A DNA stretch of 64,000 nucleotides, from NCBI GenBank assembly GCA_905221605.1, contig CAJNDS010000399.1, forward strand, positions 62,001-126,000, read 5' to 3'. Position numbers and translations under genes: made by a program. This document shows, one piece after another, positions 23,759 to 34,100 of this stretch (position 1 is its first letter; each line of letters begins with the position of its first letter). The notes under the pieces are model-generated. The model was not told where the DNA came from. It ran no database searches and was given only the letters and a program-made list of their open reading frames with translations. The stretch is from Symbiodinium natans (lineage: Eukaryota; Sar; Dinophyceae; Suessiales; Symbiodiniaceae).

Positions 23759-25770
23759 GCTTCGTGGGCAACGCATTCGGATTTCAAGGTTCAGACCTTG
23801 TGGAGGATGGAGTATCGCTTCGAGACTCCATGAAGATCTACGTCTACGATGTTGAGGAGACCGATCAGGGATTGCCACCGCCAGAGGTTTGTGGCGAATG
23901 AGACCTGTACAGGAGTACGCGGAGCTCAAGTTGCTTGCGCGGGGGGCATCCTTCTGCCGCCAAACTCCAAGACACATCCCGGAACAAAGATTCATTTGCT
24001 CTGAGAATGTCCGGAGGGGGGAGGGAGAATCCCAAGGTGAAAACCAGTGGGGCTTCGAAGTCAGCTTACACGAGTGGTTCCTGACCTGTCCTTGCCGCAC
24101 CGACGATCCCTTCGAAGCTTCTAGCCATCGGAAGATAGTCACGCGGCAGCAGCCATGGTCCGCTGCGTGGCTTTTCTGCGACATGCGAGGCTGACTTCTT
24201 CTTCGTTCCGCACTACACCGCCTGCCACTTGAATGTGGAGACCTTTACGGAGGCCCATGTCACTGCCCCTGTTCATGTCAAGGCCTAGCAGAGCCGTGCT
24301 CAGGCACAGTCTGATGAGCTTTTCAAAAGTTACGCAGCTGCAGTCAGCAGTTGTTAAATGCCGGCTTCCCTCACGGCCCTGCTTGCTTGTGTGGCTATCC
24401 GAAGTTGCTCTTGAAGAAGATCTTCAGATCTTCTGTCTTTGAGGCTTGGTGCCACGGCTGGCACACTACAGACGATCGCGGGGCAGAGATCACGTTTTCG
24501 TTTGGGGCGGTGGCTTCGGCATCTCAGTTGCAATCGAGGTGAGGTTGAAGGTTGGAGACTCAACACGAATCTTGCCATGGTGAGGAGCTGATGGCCCTTT
24601 CCGTTCATGGCGCGCGCACATCGAAGATGCGATCTTTATCATGACGGTCACTTGGCCACTCCGGAGAAATCTTCAGTCGGAGGCGGCCTTACGTAAAAAT
24701 CTGATATCCAGGATGCCCTGTTGTAGCCAAGGAAACGGAGCTGTGGAACCCGTACCGCGACATTGTTACTCCGTCTTTCTCTCCATGGAAGGAGCGAAGT
24801 GTGCCAGGTGCTCGCGCTTTGTCCGAACCTCTCCAAACGTTCTCGTGAAGCTTGTCAGATCTCATGGCAGGACATCTTGATTCCTGGACGGATCTCTGTG
24901 GGGGAGGTGGTGCAGCTTTCGAAAGTTGCACCAAAGCCAGCCTCAAGACATTTTCTGGCAGATTTTGTCTGGCCCCTACGCAGATGCAGCGCAATTGAAA
25001 CTGCTGCACAGCTTACGAGAGTCTTCTGTTGGTGCAGCATGAATAAACTCAAATTTTAATCCCAGGTGGGCTGGAATCGGCCGCTGCACATCGCACAGGG
25101 CGGCTTGAACTCCAGTCGCCTGTTCCAAGCTTGACCGCTTCTTTTTCGTTTTTGGCCAGAACAGCATTGAAAGTGCATGATGAGCTCGTTCGTATAACTT
25201 TTAAGCTGACATGTGCGGATGCAGAACAGGTCTTCGTTTTGTAATGTCAGCCCACGAGTCGCTGCTCTCAGGTTCTCCCCGGGAGCAGTTGCTTGAGCTG
25301 GCCCACGAGACGCTGAGACTCAAACGTCAGAACCTGTGTGGCATGCAGAGCATTCTGTAGCCAAGGCATGATCTGCACATCCGCCAAGATGTGCCCTATC
25401 GGGAGGCCGAACATGTGCAAATGGCTGATGGCTGCGCCTGACTGCTCGATGTTCGCACGCATGTCGAAAGGCGACGCAGGGCGCCCTGTCTTCGCGGTTC
25501 TGCTTCGTCCCGAGAGGCAAGTCGGCGTGGTCATCGAGGCCCTGGCAGTAGTAATGTAGTCAAAATGCGCAAGCAGGCACATGTTGTAACATGCAAGCTG
25601 TAATTACAATCGGAATTGTTTGGGTGCGTGACTGGCGGCTGTACGAAGGGGCGGTTGTGCATGCACAGATTGTAAAACCGTCCATCGCAGGTTCTTTCGA
25701 GTGCTCTTCTCAGATTGCCTGCCGGTGCTGCTGAATGACTTCTACGCCACACCCTCAGACGATCTTAGAT
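23759..25770 (+). CDS. Exostosin-family (GT47) glycosyltransferase, multi-exon
   Basis: Small exons assemble into the exostosin fold: 23759-23886 (MKIYVYDVEE start of domain), about 24048-24116 (QWGFEVSLHEWF, CRTDDPFE), 24190-24252 (ADFFFVPHYTACHL), 24304-24349 (QSDELFKSYAAAV), 24444-24518 (GRDHVFVWGGGFG), 24585 to about 24646 or 24665 (GPFRSWRAHIEDAIFIMT), 24712-24791 (ETELWNPYRDIV, SFSPWK), 24871 to about 24979 (DILIPG, then HFLADF), 25272-25308 (REQLLELAHE) and 25691 to about 25765 (FFRVLFSDCLPVLLNDFY). Phases fit at most joins, e.g. SPWK-DILIPG and LAHE-FFRV. Donors are GT, GC, GC, GT, GC, GA and GA where fixed. GT47 enzymes are Golgi type II membrane proteins adding sugars to glycans; the N-terminal anchor is not identified here and the 3' end is open. 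Confidence 0.85.
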
Positions 25771-27148
25771 GCTTGGTGCTGGCAAGAGGGTGGGAAGGGG
25801 AGGGCACGGTGCGGCTGCCCCCAGGAAGGTGGATGAAGGCAGGGTGCCTCCATCTTAGGTGGTGTTGGAGCATGCGGCCCACCCAAAAGATGCAGCTCTC
25901 CATGCTCATTGTTCATGTTCCTCTCCACACCTCGGCAGCCGGGCCTGCCGGCTCGGAGTTTCGCCGCAGATGCCTCAAGGAAGTCCGAAGGGTCAGAAGG
26001 AAAAGGTGCCGGAGAGCAGCCGGCCCGTAAACGCCGTAAACCCCGTATAAAGGCTTTCTTCTTGTTGAGGCCTTTTGGCGCTGCTCTAGACCCTCCAAGA
26101 TGCCAAGAGCCCAAGAGAGAGGCCGTCTGAAGCTTGGGTGGTGGGAGCTGCCAAGAAGTCAAGAAGGCAGCAAAGAGGGTTTCTCGCCCGCCCGAAGGAT
26201 GTCGTATGATGTCGTGCTACAAGGTGCACTTGTTGTTCGTGTTCGTGGCCCTGTTGCCAAGTGAAGCTTGGGTAGGGGGTGCAACTATAAAAGTCAAGAA
26301 GCAGCAAAATAGAGAGGCGGTTATAGGAAACCTCAGGATTCCCCAGAAGGTTAAACAGCCCATTGGGTGCCTGTTTTTGCCCTGCTGATCCCCCGGCTTG
26401 TTTTCCAGCGGTCTGAGAATGCTTTACGTGCTGGGACGAGCCGGTCAGTATGCCGTCCCACCTGTCTCCCCCAACTTCCATCTCTTGAACACGGGCACGC
26501 AGATGCGGGGTTAAAAAACGCGGATCGTTGCTGAGAAAAAAGACTAGCGTGATGATGATTTCCGCAACACCCATTGCAACACCCAGGAGCCGCCGTATGG
26601 AGAGATCTTCGACGCTTCCGGCTTCACTGTCAGGTGGCCGATGCAGCAGGTTGGCCCATGGCTGAGTCTGATTTGGCGGCATTTCGCGGCCCACTGCTTC
26701 TGATTACAGAAATTTCAAGTCCACGATTCTCAAAGCAAAGAACCGCTTAACATAAGAGGGTGAGTTCTGCAGTGCGGCAGCAAGTAGCAAATCACTCCAA
26801 GGCCAAGAACTTCTCGATACACTGCGGGCAGTGCCAGTTCAAGCGCTGGAGACGATGTGAGGTGCCAAGCTTTGGTTGACTGTGGCGAGCTTTTTTCCCG
26901 TAACATCAACAGGAATCAAGATGGGCTCGAGTTATAGCCTGCCCCTGTGAGCCCCACGGCCATGCAAGCCGGGCGATCTCATTATTGGCCTGTCGGGTAG
27001 AAGAATGCATGGGTAACACGCTTTGAGGCTGGAGAAGGCTCATCAACATCGATGCTGGTGGGAGCCTCAGCAGTCCCAGGGTGGGTCCAACTTCTTTCCA
27101 TGTGGCTGGCAGGTATATTTGGACGCCTGCGGTCATTGATCATGATAA
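25771..27148. other. No gene recognised beyond a possible last exostosin exon
   Basis: A basic frame near 25930-26032 (FRRRCLKEVRRVRRKR) could be the exostosin C-terminus. The rest shows no supported exon. Minus-strand frames at 25755-26162 and 26086-26694 lack motifs. Confidence 0.35.
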
Positions 27149-27215
27149 CGTGGACCGATGGTGCAGTGGTTAGAGTGGCTCACGCGCAAAGTGTGTCAAA
27201 TCTCTATAGCACCTC
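27149..27215 (+). mobile_element. tRNA-like SINE head (copy 1)
   Basis: The sequence CGTGGACCGATGGTGCAGT followed by GGTTAGAGTGGC resembles the 5' half of a tRNA: TGGTGCAGTGG at 27159-27169 fits the pol III A box. The B box is weak (GTGTCAAATCTC). Eighteen of the first 19 bases recur at 35107. tRNA-derived SINEs are known in dinoflagellates; a functional tRNA is unlikely because the arms do not close. Confidence 0.5.
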
Positions 27216-27270
27216 ATTGACCAGTTGCCTTGCACGCCGCTGCGCGAGGGCGAGCGTCGAGATACCTCTT

Positions 27271-27292
27271 GCAGTAGGCATTTCGGCTCAAG
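27271..27292 (+). other. Relic dinoflagellate spliced leader
   Basis: The 22 bases match the conserved dinoflagellate trans-spliced leader at 19 positions, including the diagnostic end GGCTCAAG and the core GTAG.CATTT.GG. It sits 99 nt before the ATG of the intronless acyltransferase gene, where the leader would be in the mature mRNA. In dinoflagellates such relics mark genes copied back from spliced mRNA. Confidence 0.8.
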
Positions 27293-27391
27293 TGTCTGCA
27301 TCCAGCAACTTTGCGGCACAATTGAGCCATTGGGCCGTGCCAAAGTGCGGCTCGTGAGCCGCGGCTGGCACCTTCAGAGCCATTCAGAGCC

Positions 27392-28957
27392 ATGCCGGTG
27401 CTGCAAGGCGGTGACTGGTACCACATCGAGGGCGAAACCCCGGCGCCGCTGAAGGAGCCTGAGCAAAAGGCAGAAAACAAGCCTGGGCATCGCCCCTTGG
27501 GCTCCTACAAGCTGCCGAAATGGGTCTACCATCCAGAGCGGGCGAACCGAAGGATTGTCATCAACAAGGAGGACTACTTCGGAATGGCAGCAGACGGTCT
27601 CCGGAACTTTGACCTCTGGAACGTGGCCCATGTGGCTGCATACCACGACGACTTGAAGCTCTTGTCGCTTGCCACCCTCGAGCAGTGCAAGGAGCCAAAC
27701 AGGTGGGGGATGACCCCTATGCACATGACCGGCCTGGGACAGCACCCCTACGGTCCTTCCCTTTGTGTGCTCTGGGAGCTTGTGCAAATGGGGGCAGCAG
27801 ACCCGATGGCCCTGAACTCTGCAGATCAAAGCCCATGGCACATTGCGCAGCGCATGCAGAAGCCTTCTCACCTGAAGAAGTGGGAGAAGGTGGTCTTCAA
27901 AGGCGGAAAGCCAGACGAGTACGACAGCAAGAAGGAGGCTCAGCTCAAGCCGAGGGGCAAGTACGCGCGTGCTCTCGGTTTGGACCCTGTGATGCCGGAG
28001 GACACCACAAAGCCGCTTCCGGTTTGCTTGGTTTTCCCAGGCCAGGGTGCCCAGTACGTGGGCATGCTGCAGAAGCAGAAGGACCTTCCAGCGGTGAAGG
28101 CGATGCTCACAAAGGCAAAGGAGGTTCTGGGTTACGATCTTGTGGAAATCATTCAGAGTGGCCCGGAAGACAAGTTGGCAGAGACACAATATTGTCAACC
28201 AGCCATGTACATCGCTGGGCTGGCTGCCCTGGAGCAGCTTAAGCTCGAGGAGGAGGACAAAGTCAGCAGATGTCGGGCGGTGGCTGGCCTGTCTTTGGGC
28301 GAGTACGTCGCTCTGACGGCTGCAGGCGTTTTTGAGTTTGAGACTGGATTGCGGCTCCTCAAGGTCCGCTCCGAGGCGATGCAGTTCGAACTCTCCGGTA
28401 GCCGACCGGGCGCGAAGGCCCAAGGCATGTGCCTAGCTGTCGGCCTGGTCAAAGACGAAGTCGAGCGACTTTGCAAGGAGTGTGCTGGCAAGGGCGAAAC
28501 CTGCCAGATCGCTGCTTGCCTCTTCTCGCGCGCCTTCTCGGTTGCGGGAAGCCGCTCGGCCGTGGAGTCCTTTGTCGAGAAGGCAATGGCCGCCGGCGCA
28601 CTGCAGTGCTCCCTGCTGAAGCAATCCGGCGCTTTCCACACTCCCGAGATGTTGGATGTTCGGAACATCGTCGTCAAGGAGCTGGAGGCCGCCAAGGCCA
28701 AGATGAAGCCTCCTCGCTGCACCGTCTATGCCAATGCGACAGCGAAGGCGATCGGCCCGGACACACCTGTCCAGGAGATTGTGAAGCTGCTCGCAGACCA
28801 GATGGTGTCGCCTGTACTCTGGGAACAGTCCATGCAGCAAGCGATCAGGGACGGCTGCACGGAATTCTACGAGCTTGGACCTGGCTCTCAGCTGAAGGGC
28901 ATTCTGAAGAGGATTGATGGCAAGATTGCCGACAGGATGTGCAACCTCTCGGTCTAG
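27392..28957 (+). CDS. Ankyrin-like region fused to FabD-type acyltransferase
   Basis: A single uninterrupted exon of 521 codons; an in-frame stop lies at 27323-27325 and this is the first ATG after it. Residues 1-60 carry no motif. Residues about 65-155 look like degenerate ankyrin repeats (NRWGMTPMHMTGLG, then VQMGAADPMALNSADQSPWH). Residues about 208-515 form a malonyl-CoA:ACP transacylase domain: FPGQGAQY at 215-222, catalytic Ser301 in GLSLGEY, and catalytic His416 in GAFHTPEM. Such domains load malonyl units onto acyl carrier protein in fatty-acid or polyketide synthesis; here it could act as a stand-alone (trans) acyltransferase. No plastid leader is obvious. The leader relic upstream and absence of introns, unlike its neighbours, indicate a retrocopy that kept an intact frame. 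Confidence 0.93.
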   Translation: MPVLQGGDWYHIEGETPAPLKEPEQKAENKPGHRPLGSYKLPKWVYHPERANRRIVINKEDYFGMAADGLRNFDLWNVAHVAAYHDDLKLLSLATLEQCKEPNRWGMTPMHMTGLGQHPYGPSLCVLWELVQMGAADPMALNSADQSPWHIAQRMQKPSHLKKWEKVVFKGGKPDEYDSKKEAQLKPRGKYARALGLDPVMPEDTTKPLPVCLVFPGQGAQYVGMLQKQKDLPAVKAMLTKAKEVLGYDLVEIIQSGPEDKLAETQYCQPAMYIAGLAALEQLKLEEEDKVSRCRAVAGLSLGEYVALTAAGVFEFETGLRLLKVRSEAMQFELSGSRPGAKAQGMCLAVGLVKDEVERLCKECAGKGETCQIAACLFSRAFSVAGSRSAVESFVEKAMAAGALQCSLLKQSGAFHTPEMLDVRNIVVKELEAAKAKMKPPRCTVYANATAKAIGPDTPVQEIVKLLADQMVSPVLWEQSMQQAIRDGCTEFYELGPGSQLKGILKRIDGKIADRMCNLSV

Positions 28958-31163
28958 ACGGTCTAGAGTTTCAGATTTTGTGCCTAGACTTAGTTTGCCA
29001 GGGCACGCTGAGCCTCAAATTGCCAACCCCAAACTGCACCACATTAACTACACTACACATATCATCCATTACCCGGGTTTCAATCAGAAACATGGGGGGG
29101 AGCATCGTCACTCCAGTTCCAGAGACATATGACACGGTAGCTTCATGCCTTCCTCCCAGCCTTCCAAAGACTCTCAAGACTCTCAACACATGTAGGCCCC
29201 GGTAGTTCGTTACCAGACTCTGCTTCCGGACTGTCTCACGCCAGAGCACAGCGGTGAACAAAAAGTCTGAGTGCAGTTGTCTGTCCACGGTCGCTTTATG
29301 CTGTTGGTGATAAGTCTGGCTGATTACGTCCTTTTTTTGTGTGCACGCCTTTCACCCGCCATGACCTGCTACTGTTTGAGAGCACTTGAATCTGGTGCGT
29401 AGGACTTGCAGAAGGAGAAGCTGACGAAGCCATGTCCAAGGTGGAGAGCCGAGAACGCTTTCATCGGAGTCATGAGGCCCTGGTCTGGCAATTCCAGGAG
29501 TTCCCTTCATCAAAAGACACCCGAGAGATTGAGAGATTGGGACACCGGGTGCAGGGAGACTGCGATGGGAGACTTGGGAGGCTGCTGCGCCGCCGCCGCC
29601 GGGCGAGTCACGCACCGGCGTTTGGAAAGGCCTTCCATGTTCCCGACGAGGCGTGTTGGGCGAAAGAGATACTGAGGGAGAGAAGAAGAAGGGAGGGAGA
29701 GGCGCGGCACGGAGGGCATGAATCATGTTCTCTCAGTGTGAGAAGCTCAAGCAGGCCGGCGAGCCCGTGCCAGTGGTTGCCCAAACATGAGACAGGCTCG
29801 CGGTCACCTCTCTTGCGCTTGCATGGGGACCCTTCATGTTGCTCTGAGTTCCTTCGCCAAACAGGCCTCCATGTGGCGCAAGAACAGCAGAGGATACCCG
29901 TGCTCGGGTGAAGGCCAGGGAATTGCGTCCCGATTCTACTGAGCTTGTCATGCGGTGAAGCACGGACTCAGCACTGCGCAATGACCATGCTTTACAAGGA
30001 TTGCGCGAGCGAGGTGAGCAACTTTGTACTCGTTTCTCTTGAGCCCATGTCAGGAACATTCAGGAACATCGGCCTTAAGATTCCGATGCCATGGATTCAC
30101 AGCGGGTGGGCGACCTCACTGCTCCAGTACTGCTCCATGTGCAAGCGCAGGCAGTCGACAGCGGACAGCGTGTGGAATCTGACGTTGGCAAATTGACGCG
30201 GCAGGAAGTCGGAAGACGTGGACACTGACGTGGACAGCATCAGTGACGACGAAGTGAGGGAACACTTTGGGGGGAGCAGGTGTGAGGTTTCCAGGCGAGC
30301 CACGGCCCGTTGGACCACATGCAAAACTCGCGAATACTGTAGGTGATGTTAGAGACTTGCAAAAGTGGCATGATGGAGAGGAGGAAAAGTCACGCTGTAG
30401 TGGTGGAAGACATGGTGAGACTGTGAAGTTTCCGACGGGGCTGGTCCATTGCGAAGCTTGTGGTTGCAGACTTGGATTTCATCATTTTGGGATACGGACG
30501 CTGATGATCCATCGGCAATATGCTGGCTCATGACAGTGACGGCCAAAACCTCCACTACTGTTGGGCTGTCTTGAACAGACCCTGTTGAAGAATTGAAAAC
30601 TGATTGCTTTGACGTGAGTCTATGTGGATGTCGAAGGCCCATATGGGTACCCCCCCCCCCCCCCCCCTCCCCCGGATTTTCGGAAACCCACATGCAAGAG
30701 TTCTGAGGCCTGGCGGCAGGAGCCGAATCCATCTCAAAAGCCTGCACTTCCGCGCTGCTCCTCAATCCAAACTTACATGAGGCCTCCGCTGCCCACTGGG
30801 ATCGGTTTAGGGGTGTACTGCACAAAAAAGGGTTCGAGCATGGGAATAGAGCCGGGCGGCCACGAAGCCTGTTCCAAACATCATGCCCTCAAAAATGGCA
30901 CGGCAGAGAGAGAAGAGGGTCATGCGGCTGTATGCTATTACACGGTTATTCGGTGTTCCCAACCGTGTCGTACACTAGCTTACAGCCGTCGACCGGCTTC
31001 AGGCCATGCTCGTTCGTGGCCAGGCGCAGCTTCGCTTGCTCCCTGGTCGTGCCACAGTGTCCAAATGTCCAGAGGGCAGCAAGTATGTGCTTACCAGCTT
31101 TGGGTCATATGATATGCATATACATCATATACCTAACTGAGCGAAAAGAGCCTCGCATTGCAA
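28958..31163. other. No assigned gene
   Basis: A 159-codon + frame (29432-29911, starts MSKVESRERFHRSHEALVW) reads partly like protein but then turns into Arg-rich low-complexity sequence; I cannot assign it. A C homopolymer tract lies at 30650-30673. Two more + frames (29945-30196, 30267-30533) have scattered Cys and no motif. Upstream exons of the following TPR gene may lie here. Confidence 0.35.
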
Positions 31164-34100
31164 ATGCAAGTGCGCCTGCGCCGAGAGCTGGGCTTCTTCG
31201 CCGCCTGCGAGCTCGATTGCAGTGATGCCTTGAAAGCCATCCCGGACAGCGTCCCCTGCTGAGCCATGCTGAGCCTGTCGAACATCGAAAATCATCGGGT
31301 GCTGTAGTTGGGCACTAGGCTAAGGGGCCCTGGTGCCTTCCAAGCAGCGATGTAAATGCTACAGATTGCTGTGGACCGCGCCAAGAACACATGCATGCGG
31401 GCGTTTACGCCAACATCAGTCTCTTCAGAATCAGAAGCCCTTGAGGCAACTGCATGGGCCACTCGGGGGAGAGCGCGACTGCAGCTTGGTTTGCAGACTT
31501 ACTGCTCACTTTCGGCTTTCGGTGCTAGTAGCTGGCGTCTGCCATGGATCCTGTGCCCAGATCCAACTGGTCCTCGACCATTGTTCCAAAACTGAGGAGA
31601 CAGAAGTGTTACCGCGAAGCAGCAGACGATTGCCGTCGGTCTCTTGAGCTAGATGCCTCGAGCCTAGTCAGAGCCTAGTCATTCGCGATCAGTGTCGATC
31701 ATGGGGCATGGAATCTTCCCCACATTGAACGTGCAGGCGCAGTCCCGCCTGGCTATGTCCACGTTGGGTGCAGCACTGCTCAACTTGGGCATCCAGCTCA
31801 GATGAAGAGCAGCACGCTACACAGAAAGTTGATTACATCTGTAGTGATGCTTCTCGTTGGCGGCTAGCTGTCGCATCCTCCAACGGCACAGCGATTCTAG
31901 CTAGACTCTGCCGTTTTTCACAACCAAGCTATGCTTTTCTAGGTCTGCGTGTGCGTGTGAAGGGGTCGGTGCGTGGGTAGGGTGTGAACGAAGCTAAGGC
32001 GACCACGAAGGTGCGCTTGAGTACTGTGATCAGGCCGTGAACTCTATGCGCCGGGCTTGGGATGGTTGGCTGTGGATAGCTCTTGCAGGGAGGCCGCGTG
32101 CCTCGCACACTGAGTGCGCTTGCGCTTGCACCTTTTTTCATCGCTCACTGGAGAAGAAGATGAGGTTGGATCCGAAGGGCGAAGTGGAGGCCAGCTTCAA
32201 CATGTGAGCTGACAACACAATCTCGCAACATCGGCTCCGCATGGGCAACACTCTTGGAGCCCACCAGGCAAAAAACCAAAACAAGCGGTCAAAAAAGAAA
32301 GCTGGCATGGGTCGCAGCAAGGACGCTTTTTGCCTGCTTTTTCCGTCACAGCTGCTCCCTGCTCTACTGCCGCACCAGCAGGACCGTCGGAAAATGAAGG
32401 CCAACCGGTTGGGGATGTATCTTCGGGATTCTTCGGGATGTTCAGTGCCTGATGCGACATCTGGGTTTTGCGTTCTCAGGATAAGAAGAGTGTTAGCAAG
32501 ATGCCGGCTTAGTGCATTCTCTGGTGGGCGGTATGGTCTACTGCTTGGACTCGTGTCGGCTCGTCTTACCAAGGCTTGCTTCTTCGGCCACTGCCTCCAC
32601 AACAACTTTAGCGTAGCCCCCTTGTGCTTCAAATTCAAGTCGAAATCACCTTACTCAGACTGAAGATTCATGGCTTGCTGGTGTAGCCGTGTACTCAGCC
32701 AAGGGCAGGGAGTGCCAACGAGGCCCTTGTGCGCCATGTCTGCTTGAACTCCTTTGCTGCATCGCTAACAGCTTTTGTTGTGCATGTTGCGAGGAGCCTC
32801 AGGAGGCTGCGGAGCCCAACCAAGAGTCGGAGCCAACAGCTGAGTATGAAGGACGCTGGGCCGCATGCACGTGCTGGAACAGGGCATGCCTACACAGCGT
32901 TGTACTTCGCTCATGGGAGCTCTTGACGTTCTCTGTCTTAGTCTCTGGCACTAGCACGAGCCTCTGCAGCGCAGGTCAAGGTGACGCAGAACCGGAGGGC
33001 GGTGGTCCTGCAGTACAAGCTGACGTACCAGACGTACCAGCCGCCGAAGAAGGCCAGATGTGGCAGTTGCTTTCAGCCTCATCCGCACGGAGAATTATTG
33101 CCATGCCTGCAGGTCAGAATGGAGCTTCTCCCGATGCGGAGAGTTCCATCCTCCAGGTCGCAGCGAAACAGCGAAACATATCTCTTGCCACGCAAGTATT
33201 CTGTACTGGCAGACAGGAAAGTCCACTGCAAGCAGGAGACAGGGACATGGACAGATCAGAGATTGAGGCCACCGGCCATATTTCTGATCATGAACCGTAG
33301 CGTGTTCTTTCCTCGATAGGAGCTGGCGGACCTATACACAATGCGTGCCCAAGCCAAAGTGGCACTAGGAGACTTGGCCGGGGGCCTTGAGGACTCATAT
33401 GAGGTGGTGGTTCACGTGAGTTAAATCCTAAACGAACGCTGAGGATGGAACAATTGAAGACTGCTCGCATGCATTACAGCTCAATGACCTCGCCTTAGAC
33501 GCCTCATGAGTCATGAATGAGTGGCTGGCATGCGAGCGAGAACCACCTGGACCCACTCTGAGGAACGAGTCCCATTCTGCAAAGACCCCAGCTTGGAGAC
33601 CATCCATGTGCTGAGTTAAGAAATGGGTGTTTCTTAGCACTGGATTCGCCGAATCATGTCTCGAGCTAAGGCTGGGCCGCCCGGGCGGAAGCGAAGCGTC
33701 TGCAGCCTGCAGCCTATAGTAGGATGCAATGTGTGAGTACTTGGGAAGACTTTCTGGTGAAGGGGAAGGGGCTGAAAGTCGAAGTCGAACTAAGTGCACG
33801 AGTTTTCTGAATCCATCATCTATCTGACACAAGGGGCAAGCTCAGCGAAGCCGTGGCAGAAGCCAGCGAGGCAGCTTGGATGAGTGAAGGCATATTGGAG
33901 CTTCCCCACTGGCGAGAAAAAGAGAGACGGGGGCCCTGAGGCCTCCGAAGAAAAGAAGGGAAAACGGAATAACTTAAGTGGGATGTGTGAGGTTCGTGTC
34001 GTGTGAAGGTTTTGGGGGAGAAGGGCGGTTGAGGGGTCAGAGCGACTCGATGGCAGTCGAAAACCGACGGAGGGCAAGGGGCCAGTGATAGCGAACACCG

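Noticed and set aside
27149-27215. Functional tRNA gene
   Set aside because: The A box is good, but the B box is poor and acceptor and T arms do not pair.
27374-28423. 349-codon minus ORF
   Set aside because: Antisense shadow of the ankyrin-acyltransferase gene, whose + frame carries all catalytic motifs.
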